DNA from: an uncultured Eggerthellaceae bacterium
Lineage (GTDB): Bacteria > Actinomycetota > Coriobacteriia > Coriobacteriales > Eggerthellaceae
DNA: 21,942 bases
Assembly: GCA_910588985.1 (NCBI GenBank)
Contig: CAJURO010000013.1
Span: forward strand, 28,517-50,458
Direction of reading: 5' to 3'
Shown: in pieces, positions 14,899-21,942 of the stretch
Position numbering within the stretch: the stretch's first letter is position 1
Layout: each line of letters opens with the position of its first letter
Program-made: the position numbers and the translations under genes
Notes under the pieces: generated by a model
What the model was told of the DNA's origin: nothing
Database searches by the model: none
Seen by the model: the letters and a program-made list of their open reading frames with translations, nothing else

Positions 14899-15237
14899 AT
14901 GAAAAGGATCATCGCTATCGTGCGACCTGAGAAGATGGAACAGGTCAAAGAAGCGCTCTTTGCGGTGGAAGTCAAGGGGATGACCATAAGCCAGGTCTAT
15001 GGCTGTGGCAACCAACATGGTTGGAAAGAGTACTATCGTGGTACCGAGGTGCTCTTGAATACGGTGCCGAAGGTCAAGTTCGAGATTGTTGCTGCGGATG
15101 CTCGTGTCGAGGATATTGTGAACGCGATCTTGGCGTCAGCCCAGACTGGCGAGGTGGGCGATGGGAAGATATTCATCTCTCCAGTCGAGGATGTCATTCG
15201 CATCCGCACCGAAGAGCGAGGCGACGAAGCGATCTGA
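14899..15237 (+). CDS. glnB: PII nitrogen regulatory protein lacking Tyr51
   Basis: Trimeric signal protein that senses ATP/ADP and 2-oxoglutarate and, in the amtB-linked form, docks on AmtB. 112 residues with the ferredoxin-like fold; the ATP loop signature TGEVGDGKIFISPVEDVIRI and the C-terminal RTEERGDEAI are present. The T-loop is GCGNQHGWKEYYRGTEVLLNTVPKVK-like: Tyr46 is kept but position 51, the uridylylated or adenylylated tyrosine of E. coli and Corynebacterium, is valine. Covalent control at Tyr51 is therefore impossible. AGAGGAGGAA (14885-14894) precedes ATG 14899. Pairing with amtB suggests a GlnK role; glnB and glnK cannot be separated by sequence alone. Confidence 0.95.
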   Translation: MKRIIAIVRPEKMEQVKEALFAVEVKGMTISQVYGCGNQHGWKEYYRGTEVLLNTVPKVKFEIVAADARVEDIVNAILASAQTGEVGDGKIFISPVEDVIRIRTEERGDEAI

Positions 15238-15285
15238 GATGGTATGCTCAACACATGATACATACTCTGTGATAAGGAGCCTTTC

Positions 15286-15534
15286 ATGTCAGAGATCGTC
15301 TATATTCCTCGTGGTGTTTGCTCAAATCGGATCGATGTGAACGTTCAAGATGGCATCATCAAGAGCGCTTCTTTTCAAGGTGGCTGCAATGGAAACCTCA
15401 AAGCTATCTCGAAGCTCGTGTCAGGCATGAAGGCGGAAGATGTTATCGCCATGCTTGAGGGCAATACTTGTGGTCCGCGCTCGACAAGCTGCGCCGACCA
15501 ACTCTCATGCGCTCTTCGCGAAGCACTCGATTAG
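15286..15534 (+). CDS. TSCPD-domain small four-cysteine protein (TIGR03905-like)
   Basis: 82-residue protein of the TSCPD type, a domain also found at the C-terminus of some class II ribonucleotide reductases. The diagnostic opening YIPRGVCS, the GGCNGNLKAISKLVSGM block and the TSCADQL motif are all present. Cysteines 12, 34, 62 and 69 fit the conserved four-cysteine set and may bind a metal; Cys75 is extra. ATG 15286 has AAGGAG 7 nt upstream. It lies 48 nt after the PII gene and may be on the same transcript. The function of the stand-alone protein is not established. Confidence 0.86.
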   Translation: MSEIVYIPRGVCSNRIDVNVQDGIIKSASFQGGCNGNLKAISKLVSGMKAEDVIAMLEGNTCGPRSTSCADQLSCALREALD

Positions 15535-15775
15535 AGCGACATCATCCATCTTTGGAGCGCTCGGCAAAAAAACTTTCAAAACAAGAAGCGAATTGAGTTC
15601 GTCTGTGCCGCTTGCGTGGTATACTTCTACGGTCTGTAAACGGCAGGCAAAGTAATATTGGCCCTTGAGACATGTTGGTTGTGTAAGCACCTTTTTCTGT
15701 AGCGTTCTGCAAACGAACATGGTAGTAGACATTCATCATGATAAAAGGGTCCCCAGTCTTTGAAAGGGGTCCGTT
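15535..15775 (+). other. 241-bp gap and rpsA leader, no gene seen
   Basis: Longest gene-free stretch of the window. It holds the extended -10 promoter at 15617-15625 and a leader of about 145 nt before rpsA. Within the leader, GGGTCC occurs twice just before the start (15747-15752 and 15767-15772 within AAAGGGTCC and AAAGGGGTCC); the second copy contains the ribosome binding site. No convincing terminator for the preceding gene was found. Confidence 0.6.
15617..15625 (+). promoter_or_regulatory. Extended -10 promoter of rpsA
   Basis: TGGTATACT combines a TG extension with TATACT (5 of 6 matches to TATAAT). No good -35 box lies at 16-18 bp; TTGAGT at 15593-15598 is 21 bp away. Transcription would start near 15632. 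Confidence 0.5.
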
Positions 15776-17050
15776 TTGACCGAGATCAAGAACACATCTG
15801 TAATCGATTTCAGCGATGTCAGCGATGACGAGCTCAATGCGCTCATTGATGGCACGTTGACCGACTTCGACGAGGGTGATCTCGTCGAGGGAACCGTCGT
15901 TAAGCTCGAGCATGATGAAGTCCTCGTTGACATCGGGTTCAAGAGCGAAGGTGTCATTCCATCGCGTGAGCTCTCCATTCGCAAGGATGTCGATCCGTCC
16001 GAGATCGTCAATCTTGGCGATCATATCGAGGCGCTTGTCCTTCAAAAGGAAGACAAAGATGGCCGTCTCGTTCTGTCCAAGAAGCGTGCTGAGTACGAGC
16101 GCGCGTGGATCCAGGTTGAAGAGAAGTTCAAGGCTGGCGAAGTTGTTACGGGCGAGGTCATCGAAGTTGTCAAGGGCGGTCTTATCCTTGACATTGGCCT
16201 GCGTGGATTCCTTCCTGCATCGCTTGTTGACCTTCGTCGCGTGAAAGATCTCGATATGTATCTTGGCAACGAGATCGAAGCACGTGTTATCGAGATGGAT
16301 CGCAACCGCAACAACGTCGTGCTCTCTCGTCGTGTTCTTCTTGAGGAAGGTCGCAAGCAGGAGCGTTCCGAGATCCTCTCTAAGCTTACCAAGGGCATGC
16401 GCCTGAAGGGACAGGTCTCCTCTATCGTTGACTTTGGTGCTTTCGTCGATCTTGGCGGCATCGATGGCCTTGTTCACATTTCTGAGCTGTCTTGGAACCA
16501 CGTCAATCATCCTTCCGAGGTCGTCAAGGTTGGCGACGAGGTCGAGGTTGAGGTCCTTGATGTCGATCTCGCACGTGAGCGCATCTCCCTTGGCCTGAAG
16601 CAGACGACCGAGGACCCATGGCTCAAGCTCGTTGAGAACTATCCTGTTGGGACTATCGTTGACGGCAACGTTTCAAAGGTCGTTCCGTTTGGTGCATTTG
16701 TCACGCTTGGCGACAACATCGAGGGTCTTGTCCATATCTCCGAGATGTCCAACAACCACATCGACACTCCTGCTCAGGTTGTGAAGCAGGGTCAGGATGT
16801 GAAGGTCAAGGTCATGGAGATCAACCCTGAGCGTCGTCGCATCTCCCTGTCAATGAAAGAGGCCGCTGCCGATCTTGGCTTCGAGATCGAGGTTGATGAG
16901 TCGGTGAAGCCAGAGGGTGCTGACGCTGAGCCTGTGGCAGCTGCAGAAGCAGAAGCGGCCGATGGTGAGGCTGTTATCGAGGCTATTGAAGAGGCCACCA
17001 CGGCAGAGCCTGAGGCAACAGCTGAGGAAACGGTCGAGGACGCTGAATAA
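15776..17050 (+). CDS. rpsA: 30S ribosomal protein S1 (four S1 domains)
   Basis: Binds mRNA on the small ribosomal subunit and aids initiation. 424 residues with four S1 OB-fold repeats at about 34-104, 120-187, 207-276 and 291-361. The last two carry the clear signature (V-DFGAFVDLGGIDGLVHISELS and VPFGAFVTLGDNIEGLVHISEMS). A C-terminal tail from about 375 is rich in Ala, Glu and Asp and probably disordered. Four repeats is the actinobacterial form, shorter than the six of E. coli. The start is TTG 15776 with AAAGGGG (15763-15769) upstream. coaE follows after 38 nt. Cells tune S1 by autoregulation in some bacteria, which the long leader would allow. Confidence 0.95.
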   Translation: MTEIKNTSVIDFSDVSDDELNALIDGTLTDFDEGDLVEGTVVKLEHDEVLVDIGFKSEGVIPSRELSIRKDVDPSEIVNLGDHIEALVLQKEDKDGRLVLSKKRAEYERAWIQVEEKFKAGEVVTGEVIEVVKGGLILDIGLRGFLPASLVDLRRVKDLDMYLGNEIEARVIEMDRNRNNVVLSRRVLLEEGRKQERSEILSKLTKGMRLKGQVSSIVDFGAFVDLGGIDGLVHISELSWNHVNHPSEVVKVGDEVEVEVLDVDLARERISLGLKQTTEDPWLKLVENYPVGTIVDGNVSKVVPFGAFVTLGDNIEGLVHISEMSNNHIDTPAQVVKQGQDVKVKVMEINPERRRISLSMKEAAADLGFEIEVDESVKPEGADAEPVAAAEAEAADGEAVIEAIEEATTAEPEATAEETVEDAE

Positions 17051-17088
17051 TCGATCTTCATCATGACGAGCGCATCGAGGAGGCAGAG

Positions 17089-17682
17089 GTGAAGAAACTT
17101 TTCGTGATCGGCGGCATGGGTGCTGGGAAATCCTCTGCAACCCAAGCACTTGTCGATCAGGGACTCGATCATATCGATCTTGATCAAGTTGGACATGACA
17201 TCCTAAAGTGGGAGATCGTCAAGGAAGATCTCATTGACGCATTCGGTGAGGATATCCTTGATGAAGATGGGGAAGTGGTTCGCAGAGCTCTTGCCGCGAA
17301 GGCTTTCATCAGTCCCGCTGAAACGCGCAAGCTCAATCGCATCACGATGCCCCGCATCGAAGAGGCGTACACTGAGATGATCGAGGAGCTTGAAGCAAAA
17401 GGATCTGATGCAGTTGTTGTGGAGTATTCAGCCTTCAAGAACCGCGAAAGCTCTCTTGCTTATTCTGCTGATGTTGTGATTGCTGTTCTTGCTCCTATCG
17501 ATGCGCGTATCGCACGCGCGATAGCGTCAGGATTTGATGAGGATGACGTGCGCAATAGGATCGCCATTCAGATCACCGATGCTGATCGACTTCAAGCAGC
17601 GGATGTTGTGTTCGATAATGATTCGACCAAGGAAGAGCTCTACAATAAGGTTTTAACCTGGTGGAATAATTACAACGCTTGA
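17089..17682 (+). CDS. coaE: Dephospho-CoA kinase
   Basis: Last step of coenzyme A synthesis, ATP-dependent phosphorylation of the ribose 3'-OH of dephospho-CoA. P-loop GGMGAGKSS at residues 8-16, then DLDQVGHDIL (substrate-site acidic segment), and a lid-like RNRIAIQITDADRLQAADVVFDND stretch near the C-terminus. Length 197 aa, normal for CoaE. The start is GTG 17089, where GAGGAGG (17077-17083) lies 5 nt upstream. It follows rpsA, an arrangement seen in several actinobacteria, and is followed by a hairpin. The sequence is somewhat divergent from textbook CoaE but the order of motifs is intact. Confidence 0.88.
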   Translation: MKKLFVIGGMGAGKSSATQALVDQGLDHIDLDQVGHDILKWEIVKEDLIDAFGEDILDEDGEVVRRALAAKAFISPAETRKLNRITMPRIEEAYTEMIEELEAKGSDAVVVEYSAFKNRESSLAYSADVVIAVLAPIDARIARAIASGFDEDDVRNRIAIQITDADRLQAADVVFDNDSTKEELYNKVLTWWNNYNA

Positions 17683-17707
17683 TTTTACGCACTGATGAGC
17701 GTATCTA

Positions 17708-17747
17708 TTGACCCGATACTTTCTTGTGAGGTATCGGGTCGATTTAT
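17708..17747 (+). terminator. Hairpin after coaE, probable terminator
   Basis: Perfect 10-bp inverted repeat GACCCGATAC (17710-17719) and GTATCGGGTC (17731-17740) with an 11-nt loop, extended by a G-U and a U-A pair. The following T run (GATTTATT) is weak. It ends only 8 nt before the uvrB ribosome binding site, so it could also affect uvrB translation. A TTGACC at 17708-17713 overlaps the stem. Confidence 0.6.
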
Positions 17748-17756
17748 TGGAGGGAT

Positions 17757-19883
17757 ATGTCCAGTCATTTGAGGAATATCGAAGGAATGGAGATGAGCGG
17801 CAAAACGCCGCGCGAACATCTTTCTTCCCAACCATTGGAAGTTGTTTCTGAATTCGAGCCATCGGGTGATCAACCTCAGGCTATCGCAGAGCTTGCCAGA
17901 GGGGTAGAGGATGGTCTTCGCTATCAAACGCTTCTTGGTGTGACTGGATCGGGCAAGACCTTCACGATGGCAAAGGTCATCGAGGCTGTTCAGAAGCCAA
18001 CGCTCATCCTGGCTCCTAACAAGACGCTTGCTGCGCAACTTGCAGCAGAGTTCAAAGACCTTTTCCCAAACAACGCCGTGTCGTATTTTGTAAGCTATTA
18101 CGACTATTACCAGCCTGAAGCATATGTCCCTTCCTCTGACACCTTCATCGAGAAGGATGCCTCGATCAATGAAGAGGTCGAGAAGCTTCGACATGCTGCA
18201 ACAAGCTCGTTGCTTTCCCGACGAGATGTGATAGTGGTCGCATCGGTAAGCTGCATTTATGGCATAGGCTCTCCTCAAGACTATGCAGGCATGGCCGTAT
18301 TCCTTGATAAGAGCAAGCCTGTTGATCGAGATGATCTGATCCATGATCTCATCGATATCCAATACGATCGTAATGACTACGAATTGAAGCGGGGCACATT
18401 CCGCGTTCGTGGCGATTCTCTTGAAATATTCCCTCCTTACGCAGAAGAGCCTCTGCGTATAGAGTTCTGGGGAGATGAGATCGAATCTATTACTGAAGTT
18501 GATCATGTGACAGGTGAGATCCTCAATGAGTATCACGCGATTCCTATTTGGCCGGCGTCGCATTACGTGACAGCGCGACCGAAAATGAATGCAGCCATAT
18601 CCTCGATCCGCGACGAGCTTGCGAATCGCCTGATGGAGTTCAAGAGCGAAGGTAAGCTTCTTGAAGCACAGCGTCTCGAGATGCGCACGAACTATGATCT
18701 CGAGATGCTTGAGACAATGGGTTTTTGCTCAGGCATCGAGAATTATTCACGGCATCTTGATGGTCGTGCTCCAGGAGAGCCGCCTTATACCTTGATAGAT
18801 TATCTTCCTGAAGATTTCTTATGCATCATCGATGAATCGCATGTGACCGTACCTCAGATCCGCGGCATGCATGAAGGGGATCGCTCACGTAAGGTCACCC
18901 TTGCCGAACATGGTTTTCGTCTGCCCTCGGCGCTTGATAATAGACCGCTTCGCTTTGATGAGTTCGAAGAGCGTGTGCCGCAATTCATCTATGTTTCTGC
19001 AACACCAGGTGATTATGAGGAGAATGTCTCGCAAGCGCAGGTTGAGCAGATCATTCGCCCAACAGGGTTGCTTGATCCCGAGATCATCGTACGTTCGAGC
19101 ATCTCCCAGATCGATGACATCATCGATGAGGTCCGCGAGCGCGCTGAAAAGGGAGACCGTGTCCTTATCACCACGCTTACTAAGAAGATGGCTGAGGATC
19201 TGACCGATCATCTGCTTGACCAGGGTATAAAAGCTCGGTATATGCATTCTGATATTGGAACGCTTGAGCGTGTGGAGATCCTTCGTGGGCTTCGCCAGGG
19301 AGAATTCGATGTGCTTGTGGGGATCAACCTTCTTCGCGAGGGTCTTGACCTTCCCGAAGTGAGCCTTGTTGCCATCCTTGATGCCGACAAAGAAGGCTTC
19401 CTGCGCAATCATCGTTCCCTCATTCAGACGATAGGTCGTGCTGCACGAAACGTGTCTGGACAAGTCATCATGTATGCAGATCGGGAAACTGACTCTATGG
19501 CGCGGGCGATCAGCGAAACGCGGCGTCGCCGAGAGATACAGATGCTCTATAACGAGGAGCATGGTATCGAACCGCAAACGATTCGCAAGGCGATCAATGA
19601 CATAATGGGGGCTATCGCCGAGGATTCATCCGGCATTGATGCGACCGATATCAACAAGGAGCTTGCAGAGCTTTCGCGAGAAGAGGTCATGCGCATCGTG
19701 ATGTCCATGGAAGAAGAGATGCAAGCTGCGTCAATGAACATGGATTTCGAGGAAGCGGCTCGCTTGCGTGATCAAGTGGTACAGCTGCGAAGCAGTGTTG
19801 AGGGCTCGAGCGAGGCAGATATTTTGAAGGATCTTCGCAAGAGCTCACGTAAGGGTTCGAATTATGGAAGGCGGAAGCGATAA
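17757..19883 (+). CDS. uvrB: UvrABC excinuclease subunit B
   Basis: Damage-verifying helicase-like subunit of nucleotide excision repair. 708 residues: Walker A GVTGSGKTF (61-69), the beta-hairpin region YYDYYQPEAYVPSSDTFIEK (114-133), Walker B-type DESH (359-362), motif VI QTIGRAAR (557-564), and a C-terminal UVR motif (about 640-678) that contacts UvrC. GGAGG lies at 17749-17753, only 3 nt before ATG 17757, a short spacing. In-frame ATGs at 17784 and 17790 are alternatives; the latter has AGGA at a better distance and still keeps the conserved EPSGDQP region (34-40). recN starts 4 nt after the stop. uvrA is not in the window. Confidence 0.96.
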   Translation: MSSHLRNIEGMEMSGKTPREHLSSQPLEVVSEFEPSGDQPQAIAELARGVEDGLRYQTLLGVTGSGKTFTMAKVIEAVQKPTLILAPNKTLAAQLAAEFKDLFPNNAVSYFVSYYDYYQPEAYVPSSDTFIEKDASINEEVEKLRHAATSSLLSRRDVIVVASVSCIYGIGSPQDYAGMAVFLDKSKPVDRDDLIHDLIDIQYDRNDYELKRGTFRVRGDSLEIFPPYAEEPLRIEFWGDEIESITEVDHVTGEILNEYHAIPIWPASHYVTARPKMNAAISSIRDELANRLMEFKSEGKLLEAQRLEMRTNYDLEMLETMGFCSGIENYSRHLDGRAPGEPPYTLIDYLPEDFLCIIDESHVTVPQIRGMHEGDRSRKVTLAEHGFRLPSALDNRPLRFDEFEERVPQFIYVSATPGDYEENVSQAQVEQIIRPTGLLDPEIIVRSSISQIDDIIDEVRERAEKGDRVLITTLTKKMAEDLTDHLLDQGIKARYMHSDIGTLERVEILRGLRQGEFDVLVGINLLREGLDLPEVSLVAILDADKEGFLRNHRSLIQTIGRAARNVSGQVIMYADRETDSMARAISETRRRREIQMLYNEEHGIEPQTIRKAINDIMGAIAEDSSGIDATDINKELAELSREEVMRIVMSMEEEMQAASMNMDFEEAARLRDQVVQLRSSVEGSSEADILKDLRKSSRKGSNYGRRKR

Positions 19884-19887
19884 AGCC

Positions 19888-21576
19888 ATGATCGAAGAGA
19901 TTCACGCTGAGAACATTGCGCTCATTGATGCGGTCGATATCCAGCCTGCTGATTCGCTTACGGTTATCACGGGCGAAACAGGAGCAGGTAAATCAGCGCT
20001 TCTTGCATCATGTCGACTGCTCATGGGCGAGCGTGCTGAGCGGGAGATGATTCGCGATGGCGAGCATGAGGCTCTCGTTCAGGGGAGATTCTTCTTTCCG
20101 AAACATTCGCTCTCTCAGGATAATCCTTTGCACGAGCATGCGCGCACTCTTGAGAATGAGGACGATATCGAAGTTGTTATCAGTCGTCGCATCACCTCTG
20201 AAGGACGTTCTCGCGTGAAGATCGATTCAGAGCTTGCAAGCGTTGGTGATCTTGCTCGTACGGTTGGCGCAACAATGGACCTTTGCTCTCACCATGATCA
20301 GCAAAAGCTCATGAGCCAACGTTCGCAAAGAGAGCTCGTCTTTGCGTGGGGTGGAGCTGATCTCCGAGCGATGCGCGATGAATACGAGTCGGCTTTCTTG
20401 CGCAAGCAAGCTGCACGTGCGCGCCTTGATGAGATACAGGAGCTCAAACGTTCTTCAGATGAGCGCGTTGAGCAAGCGCGCTTTGTGCTGGATCGAATCG
20501 AGAAGGTCGATCCACAGGTCGATGATTACAAGGAGCTTGTTCGTGTTCTCAATACATCGGAGAATGCTGAAAATCTCAAGCGTGCAACTGAGACATCTAC
20601 CGGTTTGCTTTCGAGCGATGATGGGATACTTGATCGTTTGAACGCTTGTGCTCAAGCAATCGAGGCGGCGGTCGAGTTCGATCCTGAGCTTGCGGCACAC
20701 GCTTCATCTCTTCGCGAAGCAAGCTATCTGATCGAAGATGTGGCACGGGATCTAGCACAGTATGCTTCTGCTATTGAATTGGATGTATCTGAGCTTGAAT
20801 TCTATCAAGCACGAGTTGCAGAATATCAGGCGCTGCTCAAAACCTACGGACCCGATGTAGCTGATGTTGTCGAAAGAGCAGAACATGAGCGGCAGATCAT
20901 TGAAGCTTACGATAATTCAGATGTGCTTGAGGTGGAAGCTGGGCGCGAGCTAGAATCAGCGCAAGATGCACTAGATCTTGCTGCAGACAAGCTTTTTGCT
21001 CAGCTTAGCGAGCTTTGTCCTCGTTTCTCAGATGAGGTTACGCAAAACATGCGGGAGCTCAACATGGGGAGTGCCTCTTTCATTTGTTCTGTAAGTCAGC
21101 TTGAAGCTGAGGAGTGGACACAGATTTCTCCCGCGAGGATCGAGTTTTTCTTCAAACCTGCAGCGGGCATGCAATCGCGTCCTTTAGCTAAGATCGCATC
21201 AGGAGGAGAGCTTAGCCGTGTCATGCTAAGCATCCATGCTGTGATGGGCGAAAAGGACGACATCTCTACGCTTGTCTTCGATGAGATAGATACCGGAGTT
21301 GGGGGAGCTGTTGCAAATGCGCTTGCAACCTTGATCGCTCGACTTTCAAAAACTCACCAAGTTATCGTTGTGACTCATTTAGCGCAGATAGCTGCGGTAG
21401 CGGGGAAGCACTACGTTGTTGAGAAATCTGAAGATGATGGCATTGCTCGAACGCGCATCTCTGAGGTGAGAGATGAGAAACGTGAAATCGAGATCGCTCG
21501 CATGCTTTCAGGAAGCGCAACTGAGGTGTCACTCGCGCATGCTCGCGAGCTTCTTCAAAGTAGTGGCGTTTCCTAA
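19888..21576 (+). CDS. recN: DNA repair protein RecN
   Basis: SMC-like ATPase used in double-strand break repair by recombination. From ATG 19888 the 562-residue protein begins MIEEIHAENIALIDAV, as RecN normally does; an upstream ATG at 19864 lies within uvrB and is rejected. Walker A GETGAGKS at 29-36, an antiparallel coiled-coil middle (about 150-390, rich in Glu, Arg and Ala), ABC signature SGGELSR at 438-444 and Walker B LVFDEIDTG at 462-470, followed by VVTHLAQIA. Slightly longer or equal to typical RecN. It is 4 nt after uvrB and probably co-transcribed; only a weak GGAAG precedes it. No SOS box was recognised. Confidence 0.95.
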   Translation: MIEEIHAENIALIDAVDIQPADSLTVITGETGAGKSALLASCRLLMGERAEREMIRDGEHEALVQGRFFFPKHSLSQDNPLHEHARTLENEDDIEVVISRRITSEGRSRVKIDSELASVGDLARTVGATMDLCSHHDQQKLMSQRSQRELVFAWGGADLRAMRDEYESAFLRKQAARARLDEIQELKRSSDERVEQARFVLDRIEKVDPQVDDYKELVRVLNTSENAENLKRATETSTGLLSSDDGILDRLNACAQAIEAAVEFDPELAAHASSLREASYLIEDVARDLAQYASAIELDVSELEFYQARVAEYQALLKTYGPDVADVVERAEHERQIIEAYDNSDVLEVEAGRELESAQDALDLAADKLFAQLSELCPRFSDEVTQNMRELNMGSASFICSVSQLEAEEWTQISPARIEFFFKPAAGMQSRPLAKIASGGELSRVMLSIHAVMGEKDDISTLVFDEIDTGVGGAVANALATLIARLSKTHQVIVVTHLAQIAAVAGKHYVVEKSEDDGIARTRISEVRDEKREIEIARMLSGSATEVSLAHARELLQSSGVS

Positions 21577-21611
21577 GATCGATATCCTTATACTTTTTAT
21601 GAAAAATACTC

Positions 21612-21640
21612 TTGTGAGTTAGGCGATATCTGCTTATAAT
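21612..21640 (+). promoter_or_regulatory. Promoter of tRNA-Asp
   Basis: TTGTGA (21612-21617) and consensus TATAAT (21635-21640) are separated by exactly 17 bp. Transcription would start near 21647, about 23 nt before the mature tRNA. Confidence 0.72.
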
Positions 21641-21669
21641 TAACAAGCTGTCTTTTCAGCACACTTAAT

Positions 21670-21746
<77 letters not shown>

Positions 21747-21756
21747 TTAAAACACG

Positions 21757-21790
21757 AGGTCAGGAGTCATTTTTGGCTCCTGACCTTTTT
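21757..21790 (+). terminator. Terminator after tRNA-Asp
   Basis: Perfect 10-bp stem AGGTCAGGAG (21757-21766) / CTCCTGACCT (21777-21786) with a 10-nt loop and a run of T (21786-21790), 10 nt after the CCA end. The loop contains T5, so the element also has an A/T layout that could work in the other direction. Confidence 0.9.
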
Positions 21791-21919
21791 CATTCCCCCA
21801 GACCTCAAAACCCGTTTTGGGTCTGATTTTGGGTCTGCTATGATCGTATTATTCCGTGCCAATTCTGGTTTATTCGTGCTTAATAGTGGGTTATGTTTCA
21901 AAAAGTGTGCTCCCTGGAA
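21767..21919 (-). pseudogene. Possible decayed 3' end of a minus-strand gene (integrase-like tail)
   Basis: On the minus strand there are 50 sense codons between a TAA at 21922-21920 and a TGA at 21769-21767. The translation contains a duplicated DPKSDPKR near its end, reminiscent of the Asp-Pro-Lys repeats I recall at the C-termini of some phage and element tyrosine integrases, and its position just past a tRNA on the opposite strand is where integrase genes often end. No conserved integrase motif is visible, there is no good start, and the in-frame stop blocks it. Very tentative. Confidence 0.2.
21800..21837. repeat. Tandem 11-bp repeat overlapping a hairpin
   Basis: TTTTGGGTCTG occurs twice (21815-21825 and 21827-21837) with a 12-bp period. 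The first copy forms the 3' arm of a hairpin: AGACC (21800-21804) and CAAAA (21806-21810) pair with TTTTG (21815-21819) and GGTCT (21820-21824) around a CCCG loop, with one bulged T. Confidence 0.7.
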
Positions 21920-21942
21920 TTATTCACTGCCTGTATTCAGCG

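Noticed and set aside
15677..15696. Small hairpin with T5 in the rpsA leader
   Set aside because: Only about four base pairs with a bulge, too weak to support a terminator or attenuator call.
15505..15732. 75-codon minus-strand frame covering the gap before rpsA
   Set aside because: No Shine-Dalgarno sequence before its ATG, it runs into the TSCPD gene, and the region is better explained as promoter and leader.
15542..16510. 322-codon open frame on the minus strand opposite rpsA
   Set aside because: It overlaps the unmistakable rpsA gene and promoter region, matches no known family and has no ribosome binding site. Long antisense frames arise here from the codon bias of the real genes.
17685..18563. 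292-codon minus-strand frame opposite the start of uvrB
   Set aside because: Shadow of uvrB and of the hairpin region; no family features.

Overview
The window reads as ordinary core chromosome of a low-to-mid GC actinobacterium, most likely a member of the Coriobacteriia (Collinsella/Olsenella/Atopobium/Cryptobacterium-type). This assignment is inferred from gene content, protein style, GTG/TTG starts, strong AGGAGG-type ribosome binding sites and roughly balanced GC; no database search was possible. Nearly everything is on the + strand, in short tightly packed operons. The longest gene-free stretch is the 241 bp before rpsA.

Layout. 1-1674: the 3' part of a PiT phosphate transporter gene and its DUF47/PhoU-like partner. 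1709-2755 (minus): a zinc-dependent phospholipase C-like protein, divergent from the next block. 2847-6457: lysC (with a probable internal start for a separate regulatory subunit), asd, tlyA and a small four-helix membrane protein. 6449-7173: efp with its own promoter and a clean terminator. 7234-13461: one compact operon of a carboxyltransferase-AccB fusion, accC, an Asp23-family gene, nusB, xseB and dxs, in which the genes overlap or nearly touch. 13487-15534: a phased, nitrogen-regulator-like site, then amtB, a PII gene and a small TSCPD-type protein. 15617-17682: rpsA with a long leader, then coaE. 17757-21576: uvrB and recN. 21612-21790: promoter, tRNA-Asp(GTC) and terminator. 21791-21942: AT-richer sequence with a tandem repeat and a possible decayed 3' end of a minus-strand gene.

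How the genes fit together. The carboxylase pair (biotin carboxylase plus carboxyltransferase/biotin carrier) would make oxaloacetate from pyruvate, the carbon source for aspartate and so for the LysC-Asd pathway a few kb away. AmtB and PII form the usual ammonium uptake and sensing pair. Pit and DUF47 handle phosphate. NusB, XseB, EF-P, S1, TlyA, UvrB and RecN are transcription, translation and repair housekeeping.

Most interesting points. (1) The in-frame fusion of a pyruvate carboxylase-type carboxyltransferase domain to a complete AccB keeps a near-perfect Shine-Dalgarno and GTG exactly where AccB begins, so one gene may make both a fusion and a free 162-residue biotin carrier. (2) The same arrangement occurs in lysC, where it matches the known alpha/beta subunit design of Corynebacterium. 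(3) A site with 11-bp phasing before amtB looks like an actinobacterial GlnR box. (4) The PII protein lacks the Tyr51 modification site.
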